Shown here: positions 1 through 8,893 of the stretch, piece after piece
Position numbering within the stretch: position 1 is the stretch's first letter
Layout: every line of letters starts with the position of its first letter
Source: Pseudomonas sp. PD9R
Lineage (GTDB): Bacteria > Pseudomonadota > Gammaproteobacteria > Pseudomonadales > Pseudomonadaceae
Reading direction: 5' to 3'
NCBI RefSeq assembly: GCF_019200975.1
Contig: NZ_JAHTMR010000001.1
Coordinates: forward strand, 513,400-577,399
Length of the DNA: 64,000 nt
Made by a program: the position numbers and the translations under genes
Notes under the pieces: generated by a model
Told to the model about the DNA's origin: nothing
What the model saw: only the letters and a program-made list of their open reading frames with translations
Database searches by the model: none

Positions 1-647
1 ATCTCGGCGGGTTGCTCGGCGGCCTGCTGGGTGGTGGCAGCGGTTCCAGCGCCGGGGCGGGCGGAATGGGCGGGCTGGGCGGTTTGCTCGGTGGCCTGCT
101 CGGCGGCGGTTCGCCGATGGGCGGTTCTGCGCCATCGCGTTCCGGGGGCGGCACCAATTATGCCGCGCTCGCTTCGCTGGGGATGATGGCGTTCCAGGCG
201 TATCAGGCCTGGCAACGCAGCCAGGCTGCGGCACCACAACAGGCACCGCAACAGGCGCTGCAAACCGTGGATATGTTGGCTGGCCCGGAAGTTGAGGCGC
301 ATAGCCACGCGATTCTCCGTGCATTGATAGCGGCGGCCAAGGCTGACGGGCGAATCGATGACGCTGAAAAACAAATGATCAGCACCGAAATCGGCCGGCA
401 CACTGACGACCCGCAGCTTCAGCAATGGCTCGACGGCGAAGTCGCCAAACCGCTGGACGCGGGCGAAGTGGCGCAGTCGGCCACCGACCCCGCCATGGCG
501 GCGGAGATGTACCTGGCCAGCGTGATGCTGGTGAACGATCAAGGGGATGCCGAGCGCAGTTATTTGGATGAACTGGCAGCAGCGTTGAACATTGATCCGG
601 ACTTGCAGGTGCATCTGGAACAGCAGGCCAAGGGCGGCACAGCCTGA
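1..647 (+). CDS. DUF533 (YebE-like/TerB-like) protein, 5' end cut by the window edge
   Basis: The reading frame is open from the first bases of the window, so the true start lies upstream and only about 215 C-terminal residues are visible. The visible N-terminal part is a low-complexity Gly/Leu stretch (repeats of GGLLGG), followed by a hydrophobic AALASLGMMAFQAYQAW segment, a Gln/Ala/Pro linker, and then an acidic helical domain of about 130 residues with KADGRIDDAEK, the TerB-like metal-loop style motif. This arrangement is typical of the DUF533 family (E. coli YebE), small inner-membrane-associated proteins of unknown function. The stop codon lies 12 bp before a REP doublet. Family call is by recognition of the domain pattern; function is unknown. 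Confidence 0.8.
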   Translation, partial: LGGLLGGLLGGGSGSSAGAGGMGGLGGLLGGLLGGGSPMGGSAPSRSGGGTNYAALASLGMMAFQAYQAWQRSQAAAPQQAPQQALQTVDMLAGPEVEAHSHAILRALIAAAKADGRIDDAEKQMISTEIGRHTDDPQLQQWLDGEVAKPLDAGEVAQSATDPAMAAEMYLASVMLVNDQGDAERSYLDELAAALNIDPDLQVHLEQQAKGGTA

Positions 648-658
648 GCAAATCCCAA

Positions 659-739
659 TGTAGGAGCTGCCGCAGGCTGCGATCTTTTGATCTTAAAAAA
701 ACAAAGATCAAAAGATCGCAGCCTGCAGCAGCTCCTACA
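659..739. repeat. REP doublet (REPIN-like inverted pair)
   Basis: Forward arm TGTAGGAGCTGCCGCAGGCT at 659 and its near-perfect inverse ending at 739 flank a short A-rich loop. It sits between the 3' ends of two convergent genes, where the transcript would form a long hairpin. Confidence 0.95.
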
Positions 740-740
740 G

Positions 741-1187
741 TTATTTTGGTGATTCCGGAACCAGAAACGTCACGCCATAACGCTCAGCCACTTCAAAAAT
801 CCGCGGCAGGTCCTCGGGCACCTTGAACTGGTCCATCGCCGCAAAGAACTGCCCACCACGGGGATCGGAGACCACACCGATGATTTTCGCCGTGGCGCTG
901 ATGTTTTTGTAGGTATGGATCGAACCGCCGGGAATATGCACATAACCACCGGTCGAGACGGTGGTGGCCTGGCCTTCCACGGTCACTTCGACCTGGCCGT
1001 CAATGACGAAGAACGCTTCGTCCCACGGGTGAAAGTGCGGCGGCGGTCCGCCACCTTGCACGCCTTCCTGGATGTGCATCTCAAAGGGCTTGGTCAGGTC
1101 CCCGCCAGCGAGAATGGTGATCGCCTCGCCAACGACGTTGACCGGTCGGGGGATGTTGCCGGCATCGATGACGTGCACCGTGCGCAT
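741..1187 (-). CDS. Cupin-domain protein (single-domain)
   Basis: This is a 148-residue single-cupin protein. The motif PPPHFHPWDEAFFVIDGQVEV around the middle carries the two metal-ligand His residues and the Glu of cupin motif 1, and GGYVHIPGGSIHTYKN gives cupin motif 2 with its His. It resembles the small quercetinase-like cupins, but no substrate can be assigned. The start chosen is ATG at 1187 (MRTVHVIDAGN), preceded by GGAGAG at a good distance; the frame is open 15 codons further upstream but with no ribosome site. It is convergent with the DUF533 gene, with the REP doublet between them, and divergent from ligD. Confidence 0.85.
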   Translation of the reverse strand: MRTVHVIDAGNIPRPVNVVGEAITILAGGDLTKPFEMHIQEGVQGGGPPPHFHPWDEAFFVIDGQVEVTVEGQATTVSTGGYVHIPGGSIHTYKNISATAKIIGVVSDPRGGQFFAAMDQFKVPEDLPRIFEVAERYGVTFLVPESPK

Positions 1188-1371
1188 GATTGCTCTCCAA
1201 TGGGTAAGACAGCACCGGTTGAGTATATGCATTTGGGCTTGAACCGGGTGCCGCCGGGCCGTCCGTCTGTCCGGGCAAATTCAATGCCGATGGAATTTTT
1301 TTCCAGACGGCTGGCTCTGCTGAGGGAAGGAAGGGCTGATTCAGCGCCTTGCAGCGACCGGCAGGTGAGCC
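1188..1371. promoter_or_regulatory. Divergent intergenic region between the cupin gene and ligD
   Basis: The 184 bp must hold the promoters of both divergent genes. No clear operator, hairpin or repeat could be picked out by eye. Confidence 0.4.
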
Positions 1372-3987
1372 ATGAACAAGAACCTGGAAGACTACAACCG
1401 CATGCGCGATTTTTCGGCGACGTCGGAGCCGGCAGCCGTCAAAAGTTCGCGCAGAAAGAACGCCAAGGATCATGCCCTGCAATTCTGTATCCAGAAGCAT
1501 GACGCCTCGCGCCTGCATTACGATTTCCGCCTGGAACTCGATGGCGCGCTGAAAAGCTGGGCGGTGCCCAAGGGCCCGTCGCTGGACCCCAAGGTCAAGC
1601 GCCTGGCGGTGCACGTCGAAGACCACCCGATTGACTACGCCACCTTCGAAGGCAGCATCCCCGAAGGGCATTACGGTGCCGGAGACGTAATTGTCTGGGA
1701 CCGTGGCGTGTGGATTCCCCAGGACGATCCGGCCACGGCCTACGCCAAGGGCCGGCTCAAGTTTGAGCTGCAAGGCGAGAAACTTGGCGGTCTATGGAAC
1801 CTGGTGCGCACGCACATGCCAGGCAAGCAGGAGCAATGGTTTCTGATCAAGCATCAGGACGGCGCGGCGCGACCCGAAGACGATTACGACGTGGTCAAGG
1901 CTGAGCCGGACAGTGTGCTCAGCGATCGCACAATCGTGGAGAAGGCGAGCAAGGCCGGTAAACCCGCCAAGCCCAAAGCGATAAAAAAAACCGCCACCCC
2001 GGCGCGCAAGGAGAAGTCTGCGCAGCTGAGCGGTGCGCACAAAGCCAAACTGCCGGATCAGATCAAGCCGGAACTGGCGACCCTGGTGGAAAAAGCCCCG
2101 CAGGGTCCGTGGAGTTATGAGGTCAAGTTCGATGGCTATCGGATCATGGCGCGCATCGACCATGACGACGTCAAACTGTTCACCCGCAACGGCCACGACT
2201 GGACCCACAAGTTGCCCGGTCAGGCCAAGGCATTGGCCGGTCTGGGGCTTGAGTCGGCCTGGCTCGACGGTGAAATGGTGGTGGCGGACGAGCAGGGCGT
2301 GCCGGACTTCCAGGCGCTGCAAAATGCCTTCGATGCCGGTCGCAGCGGCAACATTCTTTACTATCTGTTCGATCTTCCTTATCTCAACGGCGTCGACCTG
2401 CGCGACGTGCCTGTCGAAGAACGCAGAGCGGCGCTGGCAACCGTGCTCAAAACCGGTAAAGACCCACTGTTGCGCTTTTCTGACGCATTCGGCGAAGACC
2501 CCGAAGCCTTGCTCAACAGCGCCTGTCAGATGCGCATGGAAGGCTTGATTGGCAAACGCCTGGGTTCGCCTTACGTGTCCCGGCGCAGCAGCGACTGGAT
2601 CAAGCTCAAGTGCAAGCATCGGCAGGAATTCGTCATCGTCGGCTACACCGATCCCAAAGGTTCGCGCAGTGCTTTTGGCGCGTTGCTGCTGGGGCTGCAT
2701 GACCGTGACAGCGGTGAGTTGCGCTACGCGGGCAAGGTCGGCACCGGCTTTACGGAAGCGACTTTGGGCAGCATCCACGAACAACTCAAGCCCTTGCAGA
2801 CGAAAAAACCGGCGGTGGTCAATCCACCCGGCGGTGCCGAGTTCAAGACGGTGCATTGGCTAAAACCCAACCTGCTGGCGGAAGTGGCCTTTGCTGAAAT
2901 GACCAAGGATGGTTCGGTGCGGCACGCGGTGTTCCATGGCCTGCGTGACGACAAACCTGCTAAAGACATTACCGAGGAGCGTCCGACTGCCGTGAAAACG
3001 TCCCCTGCGAAAAAACCAGCCGTTGCCAAGTCCTCGGCATCGCCCAGGAAAACCGCCGCTCAAAAGAAAGCTGAACCCGCGCCATCCCAAATCGGCCTGG
3101 ACCAAGGCAAGGTGCGCATCACTCACCCGGATCGGGTCATCGACGCCACCAGTGGCACCACCAAAGTACAACTGGCGGAGTATTACGCCAGCGTTGCCGA
3201 GTGGATTTTGCCGCAGCTCAAGGACCGGCCCGTGGCGCTGGTGCGGGCGCCGGACGGCATTGCTGGCGAGCTGTTTTTCCAGAAGAACGCCGAACGGCTG
3301 GCCATCCCCGGCATCACCACGCTGGACCAGCAACTCACCGGCCAGCCAATGATGGTCATCAACAGCGCCGAAGCCTTGATCGGCGCAGTGCAGATGAGCA
3401 CCGTCGAGCTGCACACCTGGAACGCCACCTCGGACAATCTCGACAAACCGGACCGCTTCGTTCTCGACCTCGACCCTGATCCGGCATTGCCATGGAAACG
3501 CATGGTCGAGGCCACTCAGTTGACGCTCTCGGTGCTGGACGAGCTGGGGCTCAAGGCGTTCCTCAAAACCAGCGGTGGCAAGGGCATTCACCTGGTGGTG
3601 CCGTTGACCCGCAAGCTCGGCTGGGATGAGGTCAAGGATTTCAGTCACGCGATTGTCAGCCACATGGCGAAGTTGCTGCCAGAGCGGTTTACCGCGGTAT
3701 CGGGGCCGAAGAACCGGGTCGGGCGGATCTTCATCGACTATCTGCGCAATGGACTGGGTGCGACCACCATCTGCGCCTACGCCGTGCGCACCCGGGAAGG
3801 GCTGCCGGTGTCGGTGCCGGTCTTTCGTGAGGAGATTGAAGAACTCAAGGGTGGTAATCAGTGGAACGTGCACAACGTGCACGAACGCCTGGCCGAGGTG
3901 GGTGATGAGCCCTGGGCGGACCTGAAGAAAACCAGGCAAACCATTACCGCCGAGATGCGCCGGCGGATCGGCATGAAAAAACCGTGA
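1372..3987 (+). CDS. ligD: ATP-dependent DNA ligase D (phosphoesterase-ligase-polymerase)
   Basis: An 871-residue multidomain enzyme of bacterial non-homologous end joining; it works with Ku to trim, fill and seal double-strand breaks. The Pseudomonas domain order is visible. The N-terminal 3'-phosphoesterase (about 30-160) has His43, His49, Asp51, Arg53 and His85 in the HDASRLHYDFRLE and HVEDHP motifs. The ligase domain (about 230-535) has KFDGYR with the adenylated Lys252. The C-terminal primase-like polymerase (about 575-865) has Asp699/Asp701 in FVLDLDPDP and Asp789 in FIDYLRNG. Two Lys/Ala/Pro-rich linkers separate the domains. All key catalytic residues are kept, so the protein should be active. 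No Ku gene is next to it in this window. Confidence 0.98.
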   Translation: MNKNLEDYNRMRDFSATSEPAAVKSSRRKNAKDHALQFCIQKHDASRLHYDFRLELDGALKSWAVPKGPSLDPKVKRLAVHVEDHPIDYATFEGSIPEGHYGAGDVIVWDRGVWIPQDDPATAYAKGRLKFELQGEKLGGLWNLVRTHMPGKQEQWFLIKHQDGAARPEDDYDVVKAEPDSVLSDRTIVEKASKAGKPAKPKAIKKTATPARKEKSAQLSGAHKAKLPDQIKPELATLVEKAPQGPWSYEVKFDGYRIMARIDHDDVKLFTRNGHDWTHKLPGQAKALAGLGLESAWLDGEMVVADEQGVPDFQALQNAFDAGRSGNILYYLFDLPYLNGVDLRDVPVEERRAALATVLKTGKDPLLRFSDAFGEDPEALLNSACQMRMEGLIGKRLGSPYVSRRSSDWIKLKCKHRQEFVIVGYTDPKGSRSAFGALLLGLHDRDSGELRYAGKVGTGFTEATLGSIHEQLKPLQTKKPAVVNPPGGAEFKTVHWLKPNLLAEVAFAEMTKDGSVRHAVFHGLRDDKPAKDITEERPTAVKTSPAKKPAVAKSSASPRKTAAQKKAEPAPSQIGLDQGKVRITHPDRVIDATSGTTKVQLAEYYASVAEWILPQLKDRPVALVRAPDGIAGELFFQKNAERLAIPGITTLDQQLTGQPMMVINSAEALIGAVQMSTVELHTWNATSDNLDKPDRFVLDLDPDPALPWKRMVEATQLTLSVLDELGLKAFLKTSGGKGIHLVVPLTRKLGWDEVKDFSHAIVSHMAKLLPERFTAVSGPKNRVGRIFIDYLRNGLGATTICAYAVRTREGLPVSVPVFREEIEELKGGNQWNVHNVHERLAEVGDEPWADLKKTRQTITAEMRRRIGMKKP

Positions 3988-3989
3988 CA

Positions 3990-4068
3990 TGTAGGCGCTG
4001 CCGCAGGCTGCGATCTTTTGATCTTGTTTTTCAGGATCAAAAGATCGCAGCCTGCGGCAGCTCCTACA
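3990..4068. repeat. REP doublet
   Basis: Forward arm begins TGTAGGCGCTGCCGCAGG at 3990, three bases after the ligD stop codon; the inverse arm ends at 4068. It lies between the convergent ligD and DUF3313 genes. Confidence 0.95.
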
Positions 4069-4080
4069 GGGGGAGGCGTG

Positions 4081-4755
4081 TTATTTGATGAAGGCCTGGA
4101 AGTCGGAACCCAGTTTATCGATCGCCGCCTTGAAATCCTTGGCGGTGATTTTCTGGCTTTCGTTGGACAGCTGCGTGCCGAACACCTTGCGCACGACTTT
4201 GGCCACGGTCTGGTTGTTTTTCGCGTCGATGAATTCGGCTTCGATGTACAACTCAGTGTCCTGATCCCGGTGGCCGGTGGCCGCCTGGGTAGCACCGACG
4301 ACCGCCGCGATAGGCACCACTTCGTACCACTTCATGCCTTCGTTGGACGCACTCACGCCGGTGATGGCCGCACGCATGACCAAGGTTTTCGAACCGGCCG
4401 GTGCGGCGCTCGGGCTGGAGACCACCTGGTACTTCTGACCCAGTGTCGCTTTGGCCTTGCTGGTCATGTAGTTCTGAATATCGTTGAGCGTCTGCTGGTT
4501 AACCCGCTCATTGGGCTTGGGCGCCGGATACAGTTCGAGCCGGTTGAACGCCACCGTGTTATACGCATTCGGGTTCCAAGACGGGCTCACCCAACGCATG
4601 GCCGTTCCCCCGCTAGGGGTTTCGACTTCTTGCAGGTTGTTGTAGTTGGACAGGTAGCCGGAGTACTGCTCCTTCTCGGTGACTTTCGAGGTGCAACCAC
4701 CGAGCAGAAGCCCGGTCAGTGCGGCGCCGACGAGCATTTTTCGGGTCAGGTTCAT
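4081..4755 (-). CDS. DUF3313 lipoprotein (copy 1)
   Basis: A 224-residue secreted protein. The N-terminus MNLTRKMLVGAALTGLLLGG-C is a lipoprotein signal with lipobox LLGGC, so it should be anchored in a membrane facing the periplasm. The body matches the DUF3313 family: MRWVSPSW, YPAPKPNERVN, ITGVSASNEGMKWYE, ATGHRDQDTELYIEAEF. Its function is unknown. It is the last gene of a minus-strand unit behind the FadL porin (48 bp gap) and the arylsulfatase. A clear paralogue lies on the other strand at 9839-10513, sharing TSKVT, ITGVSA(S/T)NEGM and AATGHRDQ(D/N)TEL blocks, so the two likely arose by duplication. Confidence 0.9.
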   Translation of the reverse strand: MNLTRKMLVGAALTGLLLGGCTSKVTEKEQYSGYLSNYNNLQEVETPSGGTAMRWVSPSWNPNAYNTVAFNRLELYPAPKPNERVNQQTLNDIQNYMTSKAKATLGQKYQVVSSPSAAPAGSKTLVMRAAITGVSASNEGMKWYEVVPIAAVVGATQAATGHRDQDTELYIEAEFIDAKNNQTVAKVVRKVFGTQLSNESQKITAKDFKAAIDKLGSDFQAFIK

Positions 4756-4803
4756 AGTGCTGTGTGCTCCTTGGATAAAGTCGTCTTTTTCACTGGCAGG
4801 GCA

Positions 4804-6072
4804 TCAGAATCGCCAAGTCATGTTTCCGGTCACGGCTTGAATCCAGGCACTGTCGAATTGACCGGAAATTCGATTGCCTGACGTGGATTTGGTCTGGTCC
4901 ACTGGCATGTCGCCCAAATAGACCAAGGCCCAACTGACGTTGACGTCGGTGTCCTTGTTCAGAGCATAGGTGGCTCCTGTCGCAATGCGCCAGGATTCGG
5001 CCATTGGCACAGTCACGGAACGATTACTGTCCGAAACGGCGCTGCTGTCATAGGCCACACCGAAGTTCCACAGCCATTGCTTGGTGACCTGGTATTGGCC
5101 GCCGAGGGACAGGTGCCAGGTGTCCTTGAAGTCGGCGTCGATGGTGGTTGATTGGGCATTGCCCGCCGAAGTGTCGATTTGCGCCGAGATCTGACCGAAC
5201 TCTGACCAGTCCTGCCAGTTCACCGAAGCCAGCAATGCCCATTGCGGGTCAAGTTGCTGGAACAGGCTCAGGGTGACGGTTTGCGGCACTGTCGTGTCGA
5301 GTTGGATGTTGGAGTTGTCCAGGCGTCGCAGCAACGGTCCGTCGCCCTTGACGTCCAGCTTGTCCTCAAAGTCCAGGTCAACCTTGCTGGTGTAGGTCAG
5401 GCCGATTCGAGTACCGGGTTGCGGGGCGTAGATCACCCCCACGTTGGCGCCAAATCCCCAATCGTTGTCCTTGTATTTGAACTGACCGTCGCTGCGGTCG
5501 GTGAGGCCAAAAGGCGAGCGGTCGATAGCCGTCTGGGCTTTGAGCATGCCATACATGGCTTTCACGCCGATGCCGACCGACCATTGATCGTTGAAGCGGT
5601 AAGCCACGCTGGGCACCATCGACAAACCGAGCAGGCTGGAGTTTTGCGCGAAGTAGCGCCCGGACCAGTCGTTGTCATAATTGACCGCCAGACCGAAATC
5701 GCCGTACTGGCCGAAGCCGACGCTCCAGTGGTCATCGAGTTGGTGGGTGATGAAAAAGCTGCCGCCGGGTATCGGGTCAAGGGCATTGCCACTGCCGCTG
5801 CCGGGGACATTGGTGCCGGAATCGCGATCGAAGGAGAGGTCGCCGTAGAGCACTTGCAAGCCAGCGGTAATCTGCGTGCCCGGCAGGTAACTCATACCCG
5901 CCGGGTTGCTGGCGATGGTGGAAGGACCTTGGGCTCGGGCGGCGGCACCGGCGTTGGCCAGTCCCGCATTATCGGTACCAATTTCGTAGAGCATGATGCC
6001 GCCGGCGTGCGCTTGCTGGCAGCACAACGCAAACACGGTAAAGGCGGGCAGGGCGGAGGTTTTTATCTGCAT
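4804..6072 (-). CDS. FadL/TodX-family outer-membrane channel (OMPP1)
   Basis: A 422-residue beta-barrel protein for passive uptake of hydrophobic compounds such as long-chain fatty acids or aromatic hydrocarbons. A signal peptide ending near AHA is followed by GGIMLYEIGT and the SNPAGMSYLPGTQ block, typical of the FadL hatch region (SNPA). The remainder alternates like barrel strands and ends in the C-terminal Phe (TWRF) used for outer-membrane insertion. It lies directly behind the arylsulfatase (77 bp) and before the DUF3313 lipoprotein. The neighbourhood suggests that the lipophilic sulfatase product or substrate passes through this channel; that is inference. Confidence 0.92.
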   Translation of the reverse strand: MQIKTSALPAFTVFALCCQQAHAGGIMLYEIGTDNAGLANAGAAARAQGPSTIASNPAGMSYLPGTQITAGLQVLYGDLSFDRDSGTNVPGSGSGNALDPIPGGSFFITHQLDDHWSVGFGQYGDFGLAVNYDNDWSGRYFAQNSSLLGLSMVPSVAYRFNDQWSVGIGVKAMYGMLKAQTAIDRSPFGLTDRSDGQFKYKDNDWGFGANVGVIYAPQPGTRIGLTYTSKVDLDFEDKLDVKGDGPLLRRLDNSNIQLDTTVPQTVTLSLFQQLDPQWALLASVNWQDWSEFGQISAQIDTSAGNAQSTTIDADFKDTWHLSLGGQYQVTKQWLWNFGVAYDSSAVSDSNRSVTVPMAESWRIATGATYALNKDTDVNVSWALVYLGDMPVDQTKSTSGNRISGQFDSAWIQAVTGNMTWRF

Positions 6073-6149
6073 ATGTATTCCCTACTGCGTCAATAAACGT
6101 CCGTCAGGAGCACGGGTGGCCAGCGTCGACCACCCGTGAACTTGACTGC

Positions 6150-7763
6150 TTATTTGCCCATGGCCGCACGGGCTGCTTCGATCTTGGCCTTGACTGCTTC
6201 GAGGTTGAAGCTCGCGCCTTTTTGCATTGGCGGGTATTCAACGGCGGTCATTGCCAGCTTCCCTACCTGGTCCTGCACAAACACGAAACGCCAGAATTGA
6301 AACTTGAACCATTCGAAATATTCCAGTGAGCCATTCGCCGTCAGATTTTCAGACCAGCCCATGCGTTCGAACGGATCGAGCCGCAAGTTGGTCAGGACCG
6401 GCATGTCCGGCTGCACTTTAGGCCCAAGCCAGCCGCCTGGCTGGTCAATAAAGCGATATTTGAAGTCATCGATGCGGATTGCGCCGAGTGTGCTCTCACC
6501 GAAGTAGAAGATCTCATGCCGATTCGACGGTCCTTTGCCGGTAATCATAGGCGTCTGATCGTAGCCATCCAGGTGAACCTTGTAGGTGGTATCACCCAGT
6601 TGCTTGCCTTTGAGCAGTTCAGTCGTGATGTTCGGGTTGCCTGCCGCCGCGACGAAGGTCGGGAACCAGTCCATGCCGGACATGATGCCATTGGCCACCT
6701 GATTCGCCGGTACTTTGCCAGGCCAGCGAATAATCGCCGGAACCCGGAAACCACCCTCCATCACCGTGCCTTTACCCATGGCAAACGGTGTGGTGCCGCC
6801 ATCCGGCCAGGTGAAGTTTTCTGCGCCATTGTCGGTGGTGAAGACCACGATGGTATTGCCATCCATGCCGTCTTTTTTCAGCTTGGCCATGACATCGCCA
6901 ACGATGTCGTCAAGTTGCGCCATGCCGGCTTCCTGTTCCGACCAGCCGTTTTCTGAATTACGCATTTTTTCGTATTTGTCGGAAAGGTGGGTAACGATAT
7001 GCATGCGGGTCGGGTTCAGCCACAGGAAGAAGGGCTTGTTGTCGGTTTTGGCTTTGTCGATAAAGCTGAAAGCCTTGTCCCGAATCTCGTCGTCGACGGT
7101 TTTCATGCGCTCTGGGTAGAGCGTGCCCGCGTCTTCGATTTTCTGTTTGCCGATCTTGCCCCAGCGCGGCATCACTGTGCTGTCATCGGTATTGGTTGCC
7201 CAGCTGTGAACCATGTTGCGGGGGCCGAATTTCTCTAGCAGATCCTGCGGATAGTTGGGGTGCGCCGGGTCTTCCATGGCGTCGAGGTGATAGAGGTAAC
7301 CGAAGAATTCGTCGAAGCCGTGCACGGTAGGCAGGAATTCGTTGAGGTCGCCCAAATGGTTCTTGCCGAACTGGCCGGTGGCATAACCCATGGCTTTGAG
7401 CGTGGTAGCAATGGTTACGGCTTCAGCAGGAATACCTATCGGAGAACCGGCCTGGCCCACGGTGGTCATGCCCGTACGGATCGGCAGTTCACCGGTAATG
7501 AAGTTGGCGCGTCCGGCCGTGCAACTGGCCTCGGCGTAGTAGTCGGTAAAGCGCATGCCTTCATTGGCAAGTTGATCAAGGTGGGGCGTTCTGCCGGCCA
7601 TCATGCCCTGGTTATAGACACCGATATTGGACCAGCCGATATCGTCGCCCATGATCACCACGATGTTGGGTGGCGCATCCGCGGCATGGGTCATGCCCGA
7701 AAGCGCCATTGCCGAGAACAATAAAGGGACAGCAAACACTGAAGATAACTTTTTCCGGTTCAT
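6150..7763 (-). CDS. Arylsulfatase, formylglycine-type, periplasmic (first copy)
   Basis: A 537-residue type I sulfatase that hydrolyses sulfate esters using a formylglycine made from Cys81 in the motif C-T-A-G-R (C-x-A-x-R variant of C-x-P-x-R). The calcium ligands Asp40/Asp41 lie in PNIVVIMGDDIGWSN, and VFTTDNGAEN supplies the further Asp-Asn ligands. A signal peptide (about 1-27, ending in THA-A) predicts periplasmic location. The start ATG at 7763 is preceded by GGAG; a much longer open frame upstream to 7982 lacks a signal peptide and a ribosome site and was rejected. It heads the sulfatase-FadL-DUF3313 unit. It needs a maturation enzyme (FGE or anSME) not present in this window. Confidence 0.93.
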   Translation of the reverse strand: MNRKKLSSVFAVPLLFSAMALSGMTHAADAPPNIVVIMGDDIGWSNIGVYNQGMMAGRTPHLDQLANEGMRFTDYYAEASCTAGRANFITGELPIRTGMTTVGQAGSPIGIPAEAVTIATTLKAMGYATGQFGKNHLGDLNEFLPTVHGFDEFFGYLYHLDAMEDPAHPNYPQDLLEKFGPRNMVHSWATNTDDSTVMPRWGKIGKQKIEDAGTLYPERMKTVDDEIRDKAFSFIDKAKTDNKPFFLWLNPTRMHIVTHLSDKYEKMRNSENGWSEQEAGMAQLDDIVGDVMAKLKKDGMDGNTIVVFTTDNGAENFTWPDGGTTPFAMGKGTVMEGGFRVPAIIRWPGKVPANQVANGIMSGMDWFPTFVAAAGNPNITTELLKGKQLGDTTYKVHLDGYDQTPMITGKGPSNRHEIFYFGESTLGAIRIDDFKYRFIDQPGGWLGPKVQPDMPVLTNLRLDPFERMGWSENLTANGSLEYFEWFKFQFWRFVFVQDQVGKLAMTAVEYPPMQKGASFNLEAVKAKIEAARAAMGK

Positions 7764-8058
7764 GTTGAGCTCCTGCGTACTGGTATTTAGTACTGAGACG
7801 AGCCCCCCGACCGCCCAATGAAAATCTGGTTCCCCCGCAAGAGAGTAGGTTTGAATCGTGAAATATCCAGAAAAATATTGCCGGTCATATGTCTGTTGTT
7901 TCATGGGCGTTACAGTTGGGGCAGCCATTGAAATGCTGGTGGTCATAAAGCCCGGATCCGCCCCCGAACCTTTGGCAAGCACGGCAAATTAATCCGTTGC
8001 GCCAGCACTTCCGTTGCTACGCTTTAAAACCTGACCTGATCTCTGCGGAGAACAAGTG
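7764..8058. promoter_or_regulatory. Divergent promoter region between arylsulfatase and DUF2092 gene
   Basis: The 295 bp contain no gene. A short inverted repeat GTACT-7-AGTAC lies at 7777-7793 just in front of the sulfatase start. An AT-rich stretch sits around 7857-7900. Both could belong to promoters, but no confident site can be named. Confidence 0.4.
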
Positions 8059-8877
8059 ATGTCGCACCTTCTACAGCGTGTTCGATTGTTCTCTCTCGGT
8101 TTGGTCTTGGGCCTGGTTGCCATTCCGTTGCACGCGGCCCAACCGGCTGCCGGTGAGGCACCCGCGAGTCAGCTGGAGCCCAAGGCGCTGGAGATTCTGA
8201 AAAGCATGAGCGCCAGGCTGGCAGGCACCCAGGGCATGAGCTTCAAAGCCATTACCACCTACGAAAAACCCAGCCGACTGGGGCCACCCTTGGCCTACAA
8301 CACTGTGGCACTGGTCAATGTGCAGCGGCCAGATCGCTTGCGCGTGCTGACCTCGGGCGATGGTCCGGCGACCGAGTTCTACTATGACGGCAAACAGGCG
8401 TACGCCTTTGAACCGAAGGAAAAGCTGCTGGCGCAAGCCGAGGCGCCACCCACCATTGATGCCACTCTTGAAGCTGCGTACCAGCGCGCAGCGATCTATT
8501 TTCCCTTCACCGATGTGATCGTCGCCGATCCCTACAAGGATCTGATCAGGGATATGCGCCTGGCGTTTTACATCGGCCAGTCGACCGTGGTCGGCGATAC
8601 CACCACCGATGTGATCGCTTACGCCAACGACGTGGTGTTCGTACAAGCCTGGGTTGGCACTCAAGACAAACTGCCGCGCATGCTGCGGGCCGTGTTTCGT
8701 GATGATCCAAACCAGTCCCGGCATCAGGTCGCGTTCAGTGACTGGAAGCTCGAATCGGCCTTGTCCGCAGACTTCTTCAAGCCAGAGCACATTGAGGATG
8801 CTCACCGGATTCAGTTTGCTCCACCGCCTGACCTGCGCGCCCCGAATGGGGTTAAAGCGCCGGTTGCCAAACCCTGA
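8059..8877 (+). CDS. DUF2092 periplasmic protein
   Basis: A 272-residue exported protein with a signal peptide ending near LHA-AQ. The body (ITTYEKPSRLGPP, VNVQRPDRLRVL, FYYDGKQAYAFEPKEKLLAQ, FPFTDVIVADPY) matches the DUF2092 family, which has a LolA/LppX-like half-barrel and may bind hydrophobic ligands. ATG at 8059 is chosen because GGAG at 8047-8050 is at the best distance; a GTG immediately before it is an alternative. It is the first gene of a plus-strand unit with the Gly-rich gene (16 bp gap), divergent from the sulfatase. Given the neighbours it may handle a lipid-like substrate, but this is not proven. Confidence 0.85.
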   Translation: MSHLLQRVRLFSLGLVLGLVAIPLHAAQPAAGEAPASQLEPKALEILKSMSARLAGTQGMSFKAITTYEKPSRLGPPLAYNTVALVNVQRPDRLRVLTSGDGPATEFYYDGKQAYAFEPKEKLLAQAEAPPTIDATLEAAYQRAAIYFPFTDVIVADPYKDLIRDMRLAFYIGQSTVVGDTTTDVIAYANDVVFVQAWVGTQDKLPRMLRAVFRDDPNQSRHQVAFSDWKLESALSADFFKPEHIEDAHRIQFAPPPDLRAPNGVKAPVAKP

Positions 8878-8893
8878 GCGAGGAGGCTGAACC

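Noticed and set aside
7764..7982. N-terminal extension of the first sulfatase
   Set aside because: It would bury the signal peptide; GGAG supports ATG at 7763.
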